A DNA stretch of 39,062 nt from Actinomycetes bacterium (GTDB taxonomy: Bacteria > Actinomycetota > Acidimicrobiia > Acidimicrobiales > JAJYXR01): contig JAJYXR010000002.1 in the NCBI GenBank assembly GCA_021801795.1, forward strand, positions 1-39,062, read 5' to 3'. Positions within the stretch are counted from its first letter, which is position 1, and each line of letters starts with the position of its first letter. The position numbers were made by a program, and so were the translations under genes. A model generated the notes under the pieces. That model was not told where the DNA came from, did no database searches, and saw only the letters and a list, made by a program, of their open reading frames with translations. This document shows, piece after piece, positions 25,580-33,977 of this stretch.

Positions 25580-26313
25580 CGCGAGCCCTCCGGTGTCAGG
25601 CAGGCCGAGAGGGCGAGGCGCCTGGCCAGAGCCACCCCGGCGTCGTACCCGGCCAGCTCCGAGGAAGGAAGCGAACGACGGTGGGCTTCCACGGTGGCAC
25701 CGTCGCCACGCACCACGGGACCCGTGAGAGCTGCCACCGGTCCCAAGGCCTCGACGTCGTCCAGAGACGCCCTGGCCAGCCCGATGAAGGCATCCAGCGG
25801 AAGTCCCACGGTCGAGGCCACGCGCTCCACCTGTCCCATCAGCGCGACCAGGTGATTGGCCGCCATGCAGGCTGCTGCGTGGTAACGAACCCTGTCTGCC
25901 TCCCCAACCGATAGGACCTTCCCACCGAGCACCCGGGGGATCTCGCCGGCCGCGGGATCACCAGATACCACGAAGGTCGCCCCTGACAGAAGGCGTGAGC
26001 GCCCGATCTCGGGATCCGGTAGGGGAACCAGCGGATGGATGGAGGCGCGGCGCTCATGGGTCCCGAGAACGTCCAGGCCCAAGGCTCCAGAAAGGTGCGC
26101 CACCAGAGTCGTGGCCTGAGGACCTACCGAGGCCGCGACCTCGCTCAGGACCGAGTCGGGGGTGGCAATGATCAGAATGTCCACCCCACGGGCCGCATCG
26201 GCCAGATCGTCGCCGCGACCGAGCAGGCCCTCTACGCTCATGCCTACCTCTGCCAGCGCGCCGGCCATTGATCGACCGGCCCTCCCGGGACCGATCAGGC
26301 GAACTCTGTTCAC
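25570..26313 (-). CDS. Rossmann-fold DUF2520 protein, candidate ketopantoate reductase
   Basis: A 247-residue protein. VRLIGPGRAGRSMAGALAEVG (4-24) is a glycine-rich NAD(P)-binding loop, and LIIATPDSVLSEVA is the next Rossmann segment. HLSGALGLDVL, SIHPLVPLPDP and YHAAACMAANHLVALM are typical of the DUF2520 (ProC/PanE-like) architecture, where the C-terminal helical domain closes the active site. Its position directly before panC-panD, with no panE or ilvC nearby, suggests reduction of 2-dehydropantoate to pantoate. That function is inference. GTG 26313 has AAAGGGG 4 nt upstream, and the gene overlaps panC by 10 nt. Confidence 0.85.
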   Translation of the reverse strand: MNRVRLIGPGRAGRSMAGALAEVGMSVEGLLGRGDDLADAARGVDILIIATPDSVLSEVAASVGPQATTLVAHLSGALGLDVLGTHERRASIHPLVPLPDPEIGRSRLLSGATFVVSGDPAAGEIPRVLGGKVLSVGEADRVRYHAAACMAANHLVALMGQVERVASTVGLPLDAFIGLARASLDDVEALGPVAALTGPVVRGDGATVEAHRRSLPSSELAGYDAGVALARRLALSACLTPEGSRCA

Positions 26314-26370
26314 CGGACCCCTTTCTGCGCTCCAGCCCCGTAGCGGGTGCCGGTCGCGTCAGGCGATCTT

Positions 26371-26829
26371 TCAGGACAAGGCCAGCTTACCCACACGGCG
26401 TACTTCTCCACCAGCGCGATGGAGCATCTCTTCACTGACCAGCTCGGGGGCCAGCTCCGCCAGCGGGGCGAGAACGAAGCGCCTCTCGAGCATCCGCGGG
26501 TGGGGAACCACCAGATCCTCCTCTTCCACCCGCAGCTCGCCCACCAGCAGGATGTCCACGTCCAGCGTCCTGGGTCCGAAGCGCACCGTCCTGACCCTGC
26601 CCGCGCCTTCTTCGAGCCTCGCGCACAGCGCGAGCAGGTCGCGAGGGGTCAGCCTGGTCTCCAGCTCTGCTACCAGGTTCAGGTACGGGCCCTGGCCCTC
26701 TGGGCCCCCGACGGGCTCCGTCTCGTAGACAGAGGAGATGGCCACGAGGTCGGGAAGATCCCGAACTGCCGCAGCGAGATAGTCCATTCTCCGGCCCAGG
26801 TTCGACCCGAGGCCGAGGAATGCCCTCAT
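26371..26829 (-). CDS. folK: 6-hydroxymethyl-7,8-dihydropterin pyrophosphokinase
   Basis: A 152-residue protein that transfers pyrophosphate from ATP to hydroxymethyl-dihydropterin. AFLGLGSNLGRR at the N-terminus, SSVYETEPVGGPEGQGPYLN in the pterin-binding loop, and RFGPRTLDVDILLVGE (HPPK signature, Mg-binding Asp pair) are all visible, then PHPRMLERRFVLAPLAEL. The length is normal for a single-domain HPPK. The ATG overlaps the folB stop (ATGA), so the two consecutive pathway enzymes are coupled. Confidence 0.96.
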   Translation of the reverse strand: MRAFLGLGSNLGRRMDYLAAAVRDLPDLVAISSVYETEPVGGPEGQGPYLNLVAELETRLTPRDLLALCARLEEGAGRVRTVRFGPRTLDVDILLVGELRVEEEDLVVPHPRMLERRFVLAPLAELAPELVSEEMLHRAGGEVRRVGKLALS

Positions 26830-27212
26830 AGACGCTTCCCGACCCTGGAACGGCTTATCCGCACGCCGGTGGAGCCGATCTCTAGAGGCACCGGCGGCTC
26901 CAGCTTGCGTACCCAGAGTGTTACGGAGCCGACACGATGATCGGCCAGGACCGCCTCGGCGATGCGTTCGGCAAGGGTCTCCAGCAGCGCGCAGTGCTCA
27001 CCCGCCACCACGCCCGCGGCCACCTCGGCAGCCCGGGCATAGTCGGCGGTGTCCACCAGATCGTCGCTGCGGCCCGCGGGAGCCAGGTCGAGGTAGAGGT
27101 CCATGTCGATCTCGAAGGGCTGGGGAAGCTCGCGTTCCTCGGGGAGCACGCCATGGACCCCTAGCACCCTGATGCCCCTCAGCTCTATCCGGTCAGCCGT
27201 TGCCTGAGGCAC
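26826..27212 (-). CDS. folB: Dihydroneopterin aldolase
   Basis: A 128-residue protein. It cleaves dihydroneopterin to hydroxymethyl-dihydropterin and glycolaldehyde. RIELRGIRVLGVHGVLPEERELPQPFEIDMDL is the FolB N-terminal half with the substrate-binding Glu. DTADYARAAEVAAGVV, HCALLETLAERIAEAVL and VTLWVRKLEPPVP follow (catalytic Lys in the last). It overlaps the upstream pseudophosphatase gene by 20 nt and the downstream folK by ATGA. Confidence 0.95.
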   Translation of the reverse strand: MPQATADRIELRGIRVLGVHGVLPEERELPQPFEIDMDLYLDLAPAGRSDDLVDTADYARAAEVAAGVVAGEHCALLETLAERIAEAVLADHRVGSVTLWVRKLEPPVPLEIGSTGVRISRSRVGKRL

Positions 27213-27720
27213 CCGGACCTCGCCTCGGCTCCACCTGGTTCACCAGCTCCCGTCCCTGGGATCCCATCCGCCTGCCTGCCAGCCGCTCCACCACGTTTAT
27301 CGACTGGGCTCCTTCGGGAAGGCGACCTGACCACTTCAGGTAAGCCGCCACCACGCCCATCACCCGGTCACCCAGCTCCTCCTGATGGACCAGCACCCTC
27401 TCACCCGCGGCCAGCCAGGCATCCAAATCCTTGAACATGGCGCCCAGCACCTCACGAACGTCGCCGCCCGGCGGGAGCGGGACATGAGAACAGGGCAGGT
27501 CGCCCTCCTCGTATGCCGCGAGGTTATGCGGTGAGGGCAGCAGGGACACCACCCTCGTAAATCCCTGCACCCGCAGCCAGATGATCTCCTCCTCGCGGCG
27601 CACCTTCCGATGGGTCGGAGCAAACCCGCCGGGTCGCTCGCTCATCGCCAGCTGGTCCTTCACCACCCATGTGAAGTTCCGCGGCGGGATCCCCGAGGCC
27701 CACTTGCCACGCAGGGTCAT
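27193..27720 (-). CDS. Dual-specificity phosphatase-like protein lacking catalytic residues (pseudophosphatase)
   Basis: A 175-residue protein with the DSP fold pattern: PPRNFTWVVKDQLAMSERPG (12-31), EEIIWLRVQGFTRVVSLLP (44-62), HVPLPPGG (79-86), then RVLVHQEELGDRVMGVVAAYL (108-128). In active enzymes the last segment reads V-H-C-x5-R and the loop before it contains P-D-G. Here the nucleophile position is Gln113 instead of Cys, and the general-acid position is Pro84 instead of Asp. Arg119 remains. Catalysis by the usual mechanism is therefore not possible. A binding, scaffold or regulatory role is inferred. It is embedded between folP (ATGA overlap) and folB (20-nt overlap), so it is co-expressed with folate synthesis. 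Confidence 0.75.
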   Translation of the reverse strand: MTLRGKWASGIPPRNFTWVVKDQLAMSERPGGFAPTHRKVRREEEIIWLRVQGFTRVVSLLPSPHNLAAYEEGDLPCSHVPLPPGGDVREVLGAMFKDLDAWLAAGERVLVHQEELGDRVMGVVAAYLKWSGRLPEGAQSINVVERLAGRRMGSQGRELVNQVEPRRGPGASGNG

Positions 27721-28634
27721 CGATCCACTCCCACGGGCTTAGCGTCCTTCCTGCTCCCAGATGCCCCTCCATCCGCTGGATAATCCGCTGGACTCCGAGG
27801 ACCGACCAGAGACGCAGCATGGACTGTGGGAGCGACGTCATGAACCCTCACCATGCGCGCCCCGGCGAGCATGGCATGGGTCGCGGTAGCCAACGACGCC
27901 TCCAACCGGCTCTCGACTGGAGCAGGGCTGCCGTCGCGCTCGGGTGAGAGAGCACCGAGGAAGCTCTTCCTGCTGGTGCCCACCAGGACGGGCCATCCAT
28001 GAGATGCCAGCTCTGTCAGGCCAGCCAGGAGATCCAGATTGTGCTCCAGGGTCTTTCCGAAACCGATGCCAGGATCCAGCCACACCTCGCGGACTCCTGC
28101 CTCGGCCGCGACAGAAGCCCTGTCGAGCAGGAAGCCATGCACCTCGGCGACCACGTCATCGTAGTGGGGAGAGACCTGCATCGTTGCCGGGGTACCGGCC
28201 ATGTGCATAGCCACCCAGCCCGCGCCCATGCGAGCAGCGATCGGCCAGAGGGTCGCTGATATGTCGTTCACCAGGGTCGCTCCCGCCTCCAGGGCGCGCA
28301 GCGCTACGGTGGGCTTCATGGTGTCGATGGACACCCGGACATGCGGGGCCAGTGCCCCTATTACCGGCAGGACCCGCCTCAGCTCCTCGTCCTCGGGCAC
28401 CGGAGCGGCTCCTGGGCGGCTGGACTCACCTCCCACGTCCACCACATCGGCACCCTCCTGGATCATCTGCATCCCTCTCTCGACTGCCGCGGTCGGGTGC
28501 AGGTAGCGACCACCGTCCGAGAACGAGTCGGGGGTGACGTTCAGTACCCCCATGACCAGGGGTCTGGTTCCTTCTTCGGACCGTGGATCCACCCCAGTAG
28601 AGTAGGCGGTGAGAACGGCCCTCGCATCCACCAC
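27717..28634 (-). CDS. folP: Dihydropteroate synthase
   Basis: A 305-residue TIM-barrel enzyme joining hydroxymethyl-dihydropterin pyrophosphate and p-aminobenzoate. VMGVLNVTPDSFSDGG (27-42) is the first signature. DVVDVGGESSRPGA is the second (pterin/pABA loop), then SIDTMKPTVA, LVNDISA, WLDPGIGFGKTLEHNL and PVLVGTSRKSFLGAL. The C-terminal 30 residues are hydrophilic and variable. It starts at GTG 28634, 36 nt after folE, and its stop overlaps the pseudophosphatase start. Confidence 0.96.
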   Translation of the reverse strand: MVDARAVLTAYSTGVDPRSEEGTRPLVMGVLNVTPDSFSDGGRYLHPTAAVERGMQMIQEGADVVDVGGESSRPGAAPVPEDEELRRVLPVIGALAPHVRVSIDTMKPTVALRALEAGATLVNDISATLWPIAARMGAGWVAMHMAGTPATMQVSPHYDDVVAEVHGFLLDRASVAAEAGVREVWLDPGIGFGKTLEHNLDLLAGLTELASHGWPVLVGTSRKSFLGALSPERDGSPAPVESRLEASLATATHAMLAGARMVRVHDVAPTVHAASLVGPRSPADYPADGGASGSRKDAKPVGVDR

Positions 28635-28670
28635 CGTGGTGGTCCGGTCCAGGCCCGCGGGATGAAGCCT

Positions 28671-29240
28671 TCAGGCACCACGCAGGAACTGCATGGCCTC
28701 GGCCCTGGTCCGGGGATCCTCCCGGAACAGACCGCGCACGGCCGAGGTCACGGTGAGGGTTCCTGGCTTGCGCACGCCCCGCATGGCCATGCACAGATGC
28801 TCGGCCTCCACCACCACGAGCACCCCCCGCGGGCTGAGCGAGGTCACCATTGCATCGGCGATCTGAGTAGTCATCCTCTCCTGGACCTGGAGCCGTCGTG
28901 CATAGCCGTCGACGAGGCGCGCCAGCTTCGACAGGCCGGTGATCCGCCCATCGGTTCCAGGGATGTACCCGACATGGGCCCGGCCGATGAAGGGAATCAT
29001 GTGGTGCTCGCAGAGCGACGCAAAGGGTATGTCACGCACCATCACCATCTCGTCGTGCTCCGCTGCGAAGGTCACCGTCAGGTGGTGTGCCGGGTCGTCA
29101 TCGACCCCCGAGAACAGCTCCGCGTACATCGCGGCCACCCTCCGGGGCGTCGCCAGCAGCCCATCGCGCTCGGTATCCTCGCCTAGAGCCTCCAGCAGCT
29201 CCCTCACGGCCCGTTCGGCGCGCTCGATGTCCACGCCCAC
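28671..29240 (-). CDS. folE: GTP cyclohydrolase I (type IA)
   Basis: A 189-residue protein. It converts GTP to dihydroneopterin triphosphate, the first folate step. The zinc and catalytic motif [20 protein letters not shown] contains the Cys-Glu-His-His set, and [16 protein letters not shown] supplies the second zinc Cys. [20 protein letters not shown] is also canonical. GTG 29240 is preceded by GGGAGG at 8 nt. It is the first of the folate genes in transcription order. Confidence 0.97.
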   Translation of the reverse strand: MGVDIERAERAVRELLEALGEDTERDGLLATPRRVAAMYAELFSGVDDDPAHHLTVTFAAEHDEMVMVRDIPFASLCEHHMIPFIGRAHVGYIPGTDGRITGLSKLARLVDGYARRLQVQERMTTQIADAMVTSLSPRGVLVVVEAEHLCMAMRGVRKPGTLTVTSAVRGLFREDPRTRAEAMQFLRGA

Positions 29241-29291
29241 GGTCAGATCCTCCCGGCCAAGCTGGCTGGGCGACCATACGCGAGCGGCGGA

Positions 29292-29846
29292 TCAGTCGAG
29301 GGGGAGGGGGCCATGGTAAGCGCGGATCTCGGGCAGGTTACGGTAGCGCTGGTCGGCGTCGAGGCCATAACCGACCACGAAGTCGGGGGGGATCCTGAAC
29401 CCGACGTATCTCAGGTCCAGTGGAGCACGCTGCCGGCCTTCCTTCACCAGGAGCGCGCACACCTCGAGGCTGGCGGGCTGGCGGGCCCTCAGGTTACGGC
29501 GCAGGTAGGAAAGGGTGAGGCCAGAGTCGACTATGTCCTCCACCACCAGGACATGCCGGCCGGTGAGGTCGGTGTCCAGGTCCTTCACGATCCTGACCAC
29601 CCCACTGGTGGCGGTGCCCGAACCATAGGAAGCGACGGCCATGATGTCTATCTCCACCGGCAGAGCTATGGACCGCGCCAGGTCGCTCATGAACACGAAA
29701 GCGCCCTTCAGAACGCCCACCAGCAACGGCGGTCGATCGCGGTAGTCCGAGGCCACCTCACTGCCTAGCTCGACTACGCGTGCTGCCACCTCCTTCTCGC
29801 TCACCACCACCGGACCCAGGTTCGGGTCGTCGTCCCACCGGTTCAT
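29292..29846 (-). CDS. hpt: Hypoxanthine phosphoribosyltransferase
   Basis: A 184-residue type I phosphoribosyltransferase from ATG 29846. The PRPP loop VLVVEDIVDSGLTLSYL carries the two acidic residues, PLLVGVLKGAFVFMSDL is the pyrophosphate loop, and VGYGLDADQRYRNLP is the purine-binding end of bacterial HPRTs. It salvages hypoxanthine and guanine. A further upstream start at 29906 would add 20 Pro/Ser-rich residues with no Shine-Dalgarno; GGAG lies 11 nt before ATG 29846. tilS-hpt-folE is a widespread bacterial order, which supports both calls. Confidence 0.95.
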   Translation of the reverse strand: MNRWDDDPNLGPVVVSEKEVAARVVELGSEVASDYRDRPPLLVGVLKGAFVFMSDLARSIALPVEIDIMAVASYGSGTATSGVVRIVKDLDTDLTGRHVLVVEDIVDSGLTLSYLRRNLRARQPASLEVCALLVKEGRQRAPLDLRYVGFRIPPDFVVGYGLDADQRYRNLPEIRAYHGPLPLD

Positions 29847-30024
29847 GGCACCGGGAGCTCCAACTGCGGACGACGAGCCGGGCAGGCTGGCGGGAAGGAG
29901 GTCCATCGCCTGCCGACACTAGCCAGTCGAGTGCGGTGGTGGGCGCTCTTCCGTAGAGTGCTCACGCCATCTGCCACACGTATCGCAGGCGAGGGAGCCG
30001 CTCCTTCATCCTCACCCACCTCAT

Positions 30025-31008
30025 TCACCGTGCTCCATGCGCCGCGCCGCTCGCGGCCTGGTAGGAGACAGCCGTCGCCGGCGGGGAATGCCGGGGCGGC
30101 ACCGGTGGGGACATCCGTAACCTTCCAGCCGAACGGGAGACCTGGATTCCCGGTGCCACCTGGGTGCCTCGGGACTGCCCGCGCGCCACTTCGAGAACCC
30201 GCTCGACGGCCCCGTAGCTCGGGGGGTGCGGATCGTCACCCTTCAGCCACCTCCGGACCGCGCGCCTCGCGAGCACCAGCGGCGAGGACGCCAGAGCCCT
30301 GGCATCCGACGGGTCGACATCGCCTGCCAGCAGATCGAGAAAGTCTGCCTCGTCGCGCAGGATGGCTGCCTGGCGAGCCAGTATCGGCACCACATCGCGT
30401 CCTGCGGCCTCCGAGCAGGCCTCCATGAGACCACCCCGTATCCGATTCCTGAGAAAGCGGTCCTCGGAGTTCGTCGGATCCTCCACCGGCACCATCTGGG
30501 CCATCTCGCAGAGCGATCGCGTCTCGCTGCGGCGCAGGCCGAGGATCGGGTGGCTGACACCCGGCCTCATCCCCGCCAGGCCGTCCAGCCCTGCTCCTCG
30601 GAGCAGGTTCACCAATACGGTCTCGGCCTGGTCGTCCATGGTGTGGCCCGTCGCCACGTCCTCAGGAAGCACGCTGAATCGCGCCATCCGTGCCCGCTCT
30701 TCGAGATTCGGCCCCGGTGCCACCTCGACGCTCCTCGCGGCGAACCTCGCCCCGAAGCGCCCTGCGGCAGCCTCCACCACCCTCGCCTCTGCTCCCGAGC
30801 CCGGGCGGATGCCGTGGTCCACATGGATGGCAGTCACATCGCAGCCAGCTACACAAGCCAGGAGCAGCAGAGCCAGTGAATCAGCCCCACCGGACACAGC
30901 GCACACCAGCTCCGACCCTGCAGGTGGGAAGGTGCATCGCTCGACGAGTGCCACCAGCCGCCCCTGAGCCCCTGCAGGCAGGCCATCCAGCACCCGGACA
31001 GGGCTCAT
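30025..31008 (-). CDS. tilS: tRNA(Ile)-lysidine synthetase
   Basis: A 327-residue protein. It modifies C34 of the CAU-anticodon tRNA-Ile to lysidine using ATP and lysine. The PP-loop CAVSGGADSLALLLL (SGGxDS at 39-44), HVDHGIRPGS, ATGHTMDDQAETVLVNLLRGAGL and PILGLRRSETRSLC are family motifs. This is a short form without the full C-terminal domains of E. coli TilS. ATG 31008 overlaps the stop of the metalloprotease gene (ATGA), which fixes the start; an upstream frame extension lies in that gene. Confidence 0.95.
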   Translation of the reverse strand: MSPVRVLDGLPAGAQGRLVALVERCTFPPAGSELVCAVSGGADSLALLLLACVAGCDVTAIHVDHGIRPGSGAEARVVEAAAGRFGARFAARSVEVAPGPNLEERARMARFSVLPEDVATGHTMDDQAETVLVNLLRGAGLDGLAGMRPGVSHPILGLRRSETRSLCEMAQMVPVEDPTNSEDRFLRNRIRGGLMEACSEAAGRDVVPILARQAAILRDEADFLDLLAGDVDPSDARALASSPLVLARRAVRRWLKGDDPHPPSYGAVERVLEVARGQSRGTQVAPGIQVSRSAGRLRMSPPVPPRHSPPATAVSYQAASGAAHGAR

Positions 31009-32189
31009 CGGGATACCGGATCGGCATGCAGGGCGCGCCCGATCCACAGCTCCGGCGCACGGATCTCGCTCATGGAAGGCAGCCACTCCGGTCCATCCCA
31101 GACCCTGGAGAAAAGCCCCGGACCACCGGCCTCCTCCACAGCACGCACGAAGCGCTCGCCCTCCTCGTACTGGCGCATCTTCGCCCCCATGCCCGTCAAC
31201 TGCTGGATGATCCGGTTCGCCATGCCCGGGTGCCGGCGCCTACTGCTCAGCACCGCCGAGAACCAGGCTGCCTCTGGAATCACCTCGCTCCCAGCTCGGT
31301 CCATAGTCACGTCGCCATGCCCCTCCAGGAGGCTCATCAGGGCCTGCACCTCGTCGAAGGCCACCCTCTGCTCAGGAGACAGGAGCACCCCGATAACGCC
31401 AATGCCGTCAGCGTATCCAGAGATTCCCGGGCCGGCAGTTCCCGGGCCGGCAGTTCCGGGGCCGGCAGTTCCGGGGAGGTCTGGTCGTTCCGGGCTGCCA
31501 CGGCGGAGAGATCCAGCCAGCCGGGCGATGATATCGAGAGCGCGGCCGGGATCCGGGGCTATGGCCGCGACCACCCTGTCGACCCGCTCCGTGAAGTAGG
31601 ACCGCAGCCATGGAACCCCGGTGAACTGGGCCCGATGTGTGACTTCGTGGATGGCGATCCAGAGACGAAACTGCTCGGGTGGAAAGCCGTGGCGGCGCTC
31701 CACGGCAAGGATATTCGGGCCAACGTAGGAGACCAGGTCGCCCCGGTCCGACCCGTCTGCGAAGAGCAGGTCGTACTGGCCGAGAACACGGGTCGAGAAC
31801 CATCCGAGCAGGGCTCCTAGCTCGGTGGCAGCCACGCGACCTGCCATATCGGCGCCAAGCTTCCCCAGAAGCATCGACGGCTGGGGGCGGTCCAGCTTCG
31901 CGAGAGCGGATTCGAGGATGTGGCGGAAGGAGACCAGGTTCGCCCGCACCCAGGCAGGACGATCCACCACCTCTGCACGGGCCGGACCGTGGGATGCTCG
32001 GAGCCCGGTGGCTGCCTCTACCAGGTCCTCGGCTCGTTCCGTAGCGGCGGCGAAGTCGTCCTCCAGTCTTCGGCGATCAGGCTCCTCTAGGAGCGACCCC
32101 GACGAAGACCATCCGGGACCGACGGCAACGCGCGTGCCGACACGCGCTGCCAGGTCCCATGCCACCGGGAGTTCCACCCGGCCCAGCAT
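31005..32189 (-). CDS. Zinc-dependent metalloprotease-like protein, DUF2342 / F420-biosynthesis-associated family
   Basis: A 394-residue protein. The zinc-binding motif HEVTH (181-185, in LWIAIHEVTHRAQF) and the context MGRVAATELGALLGWFSTRVLGQYD-like region (115-140) mark the DUF2342 family of actinobacteria. Some members carry the name 'coenzyme F420 biosynthesis-associated', although no F420 role is shown by sequence. Its place immediately upstream of tilS is common in actinobacteria. A loop at about residues 239-255 is a pentapeptide (GTAGP) repeat from a 15-bp tandem repeat. No signal peptide is seen, so it is probably cytoplasmic. Confidence 0.85.
   Translation of the reverse strand: MLGRVELPVAWDLAARVGTRVAVGPGWSSSGSLLEEPDRRRLEDDFAAATERAEDLVEAATGLRASHGPARAEVVDRPAWVRANLVSFRHILESALAKLDRPQPSMLLGKLGADMAGRVAATELGALLGWFSTRVLGQYDLLFADGSDRGDLVSYVGPNILAVERRHGFPPEQFRLWIAIHEVTHRAQFTGVPWLRSYFTERVDRVVAAIAPDPGRALDIIARLAGSLRRGSPERPDLPGTAGPGTAGPGTAGPGISGYADGIGVIGVLLSPEQRVAFDEVQALMSLLEGHGDVTMDRAGSEVIPEAAWFSAVLSSRRRHPGMANRIIQQLTGMGAKMRQYEEGERFVRAVEEAGGPGLFSRVWDGPEWLPSMSEIRAPELWIGRALHADPVSR
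31426..31475. repeat. 15-bp tandem repeat (about 3.3 copies) inside the metalloprotease gene
   Basis: CCCGGGCCGGCAGTT occurs at 31426-31440 and 31441-31455, then with one change at 31456-31470, followed by a short partial copy. On the minus strand it encodes GTAGP repeats in frame. Confidence 0.9.
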
Positions 32190-32216
32190 ACGACCATGGG
32201 AGCCCGGTGTGATCCG

Positions 32217-32423
32217 CTATGCGATCTTCTTCCCGCGCACCCGGGGCGCCACCAGCGGCTCGTGCAGGTAGCAGTAGTCGCCGTCGTTATATATCGAGAG
32301 GCGGGTGCCGCATCCCTTCTCCTGGCACACCCGCCCAGCCGGGAACACAGCGGAAGGTCTGGTAGGGCCTACGAACGCCGTGCCTCCGATGGATCCTGTG
32401 CTTCGAGTCGAGTGTTCTTCCAT
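32217..32423 (-). CDS. Small zinc-knuckle-like protein
   Basis: A 68-residue protein, ATG 32423; GTG 32483 is an alternative 20 codons upstream. The core RVCQEKGCGTRLSIYNDGDY followed by CYLHEP contains Cys33, Cys38, Cys51 and His54 (C-x4-C-x12-C-x2-H), a plausible zinc site. It ends in a basic tail (RVRGKKIA). I do not recognise a named family. It lies between the anti-sigma factor gene and the metalloprotease, 27 nt before the latter, on the same strand. A nucleic-acid or protein contact role is possible. Confidence 0.6.
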   Translation of the reverse strand: MEEHSTRSTGSIGGTAFVGPTRPSAVFPAGRVCQEKGCGTRLSIYNDGDYCYLHEPLVAPRVRGKKIA

Positions 32424-32566
32424 GCCACTCTCAACCCCACGCACCGGTCCGCATATTCCGCGGAGGGAAATATCTGCGGCCACGGCCAGCCATCACTGCG
32501 CTATGGCAGCAGCGTGCAACGCAGCCGGTCTCGTGGACCGATACGGCGACAGCCACTGACCGAGTG

Positions 32567-32830
32567 CTAATCGGCCGATCGGCGGTGCTCCTCCTCGACC
32601 AGCGCCGCATGTACCCTGCTGACCAACGACGCGGGCACGTGATCGCGGCATTTATTAGCGATGACCTGCCTCAGCTCGGCCTCGAAGCCGTAGGCACGAA
32701 CGCATGGGCCACATGCGTCGAGGTGCCGCTCGATCTCCGCACGCCTCTCGTCGGTCAGTTCGCCATCGAGGAAGTGATATAGGGTCTCGATCGTCTCCTC
32801 GCAGCCTGCGCCGGACTCTGAGGACGTCAT
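32567..32830 (-). CDS. rsrA: Redox-sensing zinc anti-sigma factor (RsrA-like)
   Basis: An 87-residue protein starting at ATG 32830, with GGGAGG 7 nt upstream; a longer frame overlaps the sigma gene without a supporting site. The ZAS motif His36-x3-Cys40-x2-Cys43 (ERHLDACGPC), plus Cys10 and Cys61, occupies nearly the same positions as the zinc and disulfide residues of Streptomyces RsrA. In that family, thiol oxidation forms a disulfide, zinc is released and the partner sigma factor is freed. It follows its partner sigma gene by 46 nt on the same strand. Confidence 0.9.
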   Translation of the reverse strand: MTSSESGAGCEETIETLYHFLDGELTDERRAEIERHLDACGPCVRAYGFEAELRQVIANKCRDHVPASLVSRVHAALVEEEHRRSAD

Positions 32831-32876
32831 TGGAAAGCCTCCCGGGACCACATCCTTGGCATAACTCGGCACAGCC

Positions 32877-33455
<579 letters not shown>

Positions 33456-33491
33456 TTCCGAACCATAACAGCCACGATCACCGCCATCCGA

Positions 33492-33522
33492 GCACGCAGC
33501 AGGGACTTTCGGCCCTGTTCCC
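33492..33522 (-). promoter_or_regulatory. Possible SigR-type autoregulatory promoter
   Basis: On the minus strand GGGAACA (33522-33516) matches the SigH/SigR -35 consensus SGGAAYA. After 19 nt, CGTGC (33496-33492) matches the -10 SGTTS at four of five positions. It lies about 37 nt upstream of the sigR ATG, as expected for autoregulation. Confidence 0.5.
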
Positions 33523-33633
33523 GGGCTCCATCCCGGTACATGCTGGGCGTCAAGGCCAGTCGCACCGGAACCGGACCGGCTCGTAGTCCTGACCGTTCCG
33601 CGTGCTCACAGTGCTCCACCAGGAGGTGAACAG

Positions 33634-33891
33634 GTGACCAGTTCCCCGCCATTCGCCGCCCCGGGCCATGACCTGCCAGTCGGGCACGAGGCAGCAGGTG
33701 CGGTGACAGCCTCCTCGGAGGGGCCGGAGCGGATCAGGATCGTTCCCCAGCAGGCGACCCTGGTCCAGGTTCCCTTGCGGCTGGCCCTCCTCGCAGGCTA
33801 TCCATCTGAGATGGCCAAACGCCCCCCGCCAGCGGCTGGCTTCAGCCATGGCCTGGACATGAGAACGGTCTGCGTGGAGGTGGCGAACTGA
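33634..33891 (+). CDS. Doubtful small reading frame upstream of the DHA2 transporter; otherwise unassigned 430-bp region
   Basis: The region 33456-33887 has no recognisable gene. This 85-residue frame starts at GTG 33634 with AGGAGG 7 nt upstream, a perfect ribosome-binding layout. It ends at a TGA (33889-33891) that overlaps a CTG in the transporter frame. The product (a Pro/Ala-rich start, then RIRIVPQQATLVQVPLRLAL and AGFSHGLDMRTVCVEVAN) resembles no family I know. The opposite strand is also open (33550-33849, 99 codons, ending in [14 protein letters not shown]), so it is uncertain which strand, if either, is coding here. Confidence 0.25.
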   Translation: MTSSPPFAAPGHDLPVGHEAAGAVTASSEGPERIRIVPQQATLVQVPLRLALLAGYPSEMAKRPPPAAGFSHGLDMRTVCVEVAN

Positions 33892-33977
33892 GCGGGATCG
33901 GAGCGCCGCTGCGCGCTGCAGGTGGATCTACGGAAGCGGTATCCGCGCCCGGCTATACGAGACGCTGGATCATCCTG

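Noticed and set aside
33550..33849. Minus-strand 99-codon frame upstream of sigR
   Set aside because: The C-terminal part reads protein-like, but no ribosome-binding site or family match supports it, and the opposite strand is equally open; left undecided.
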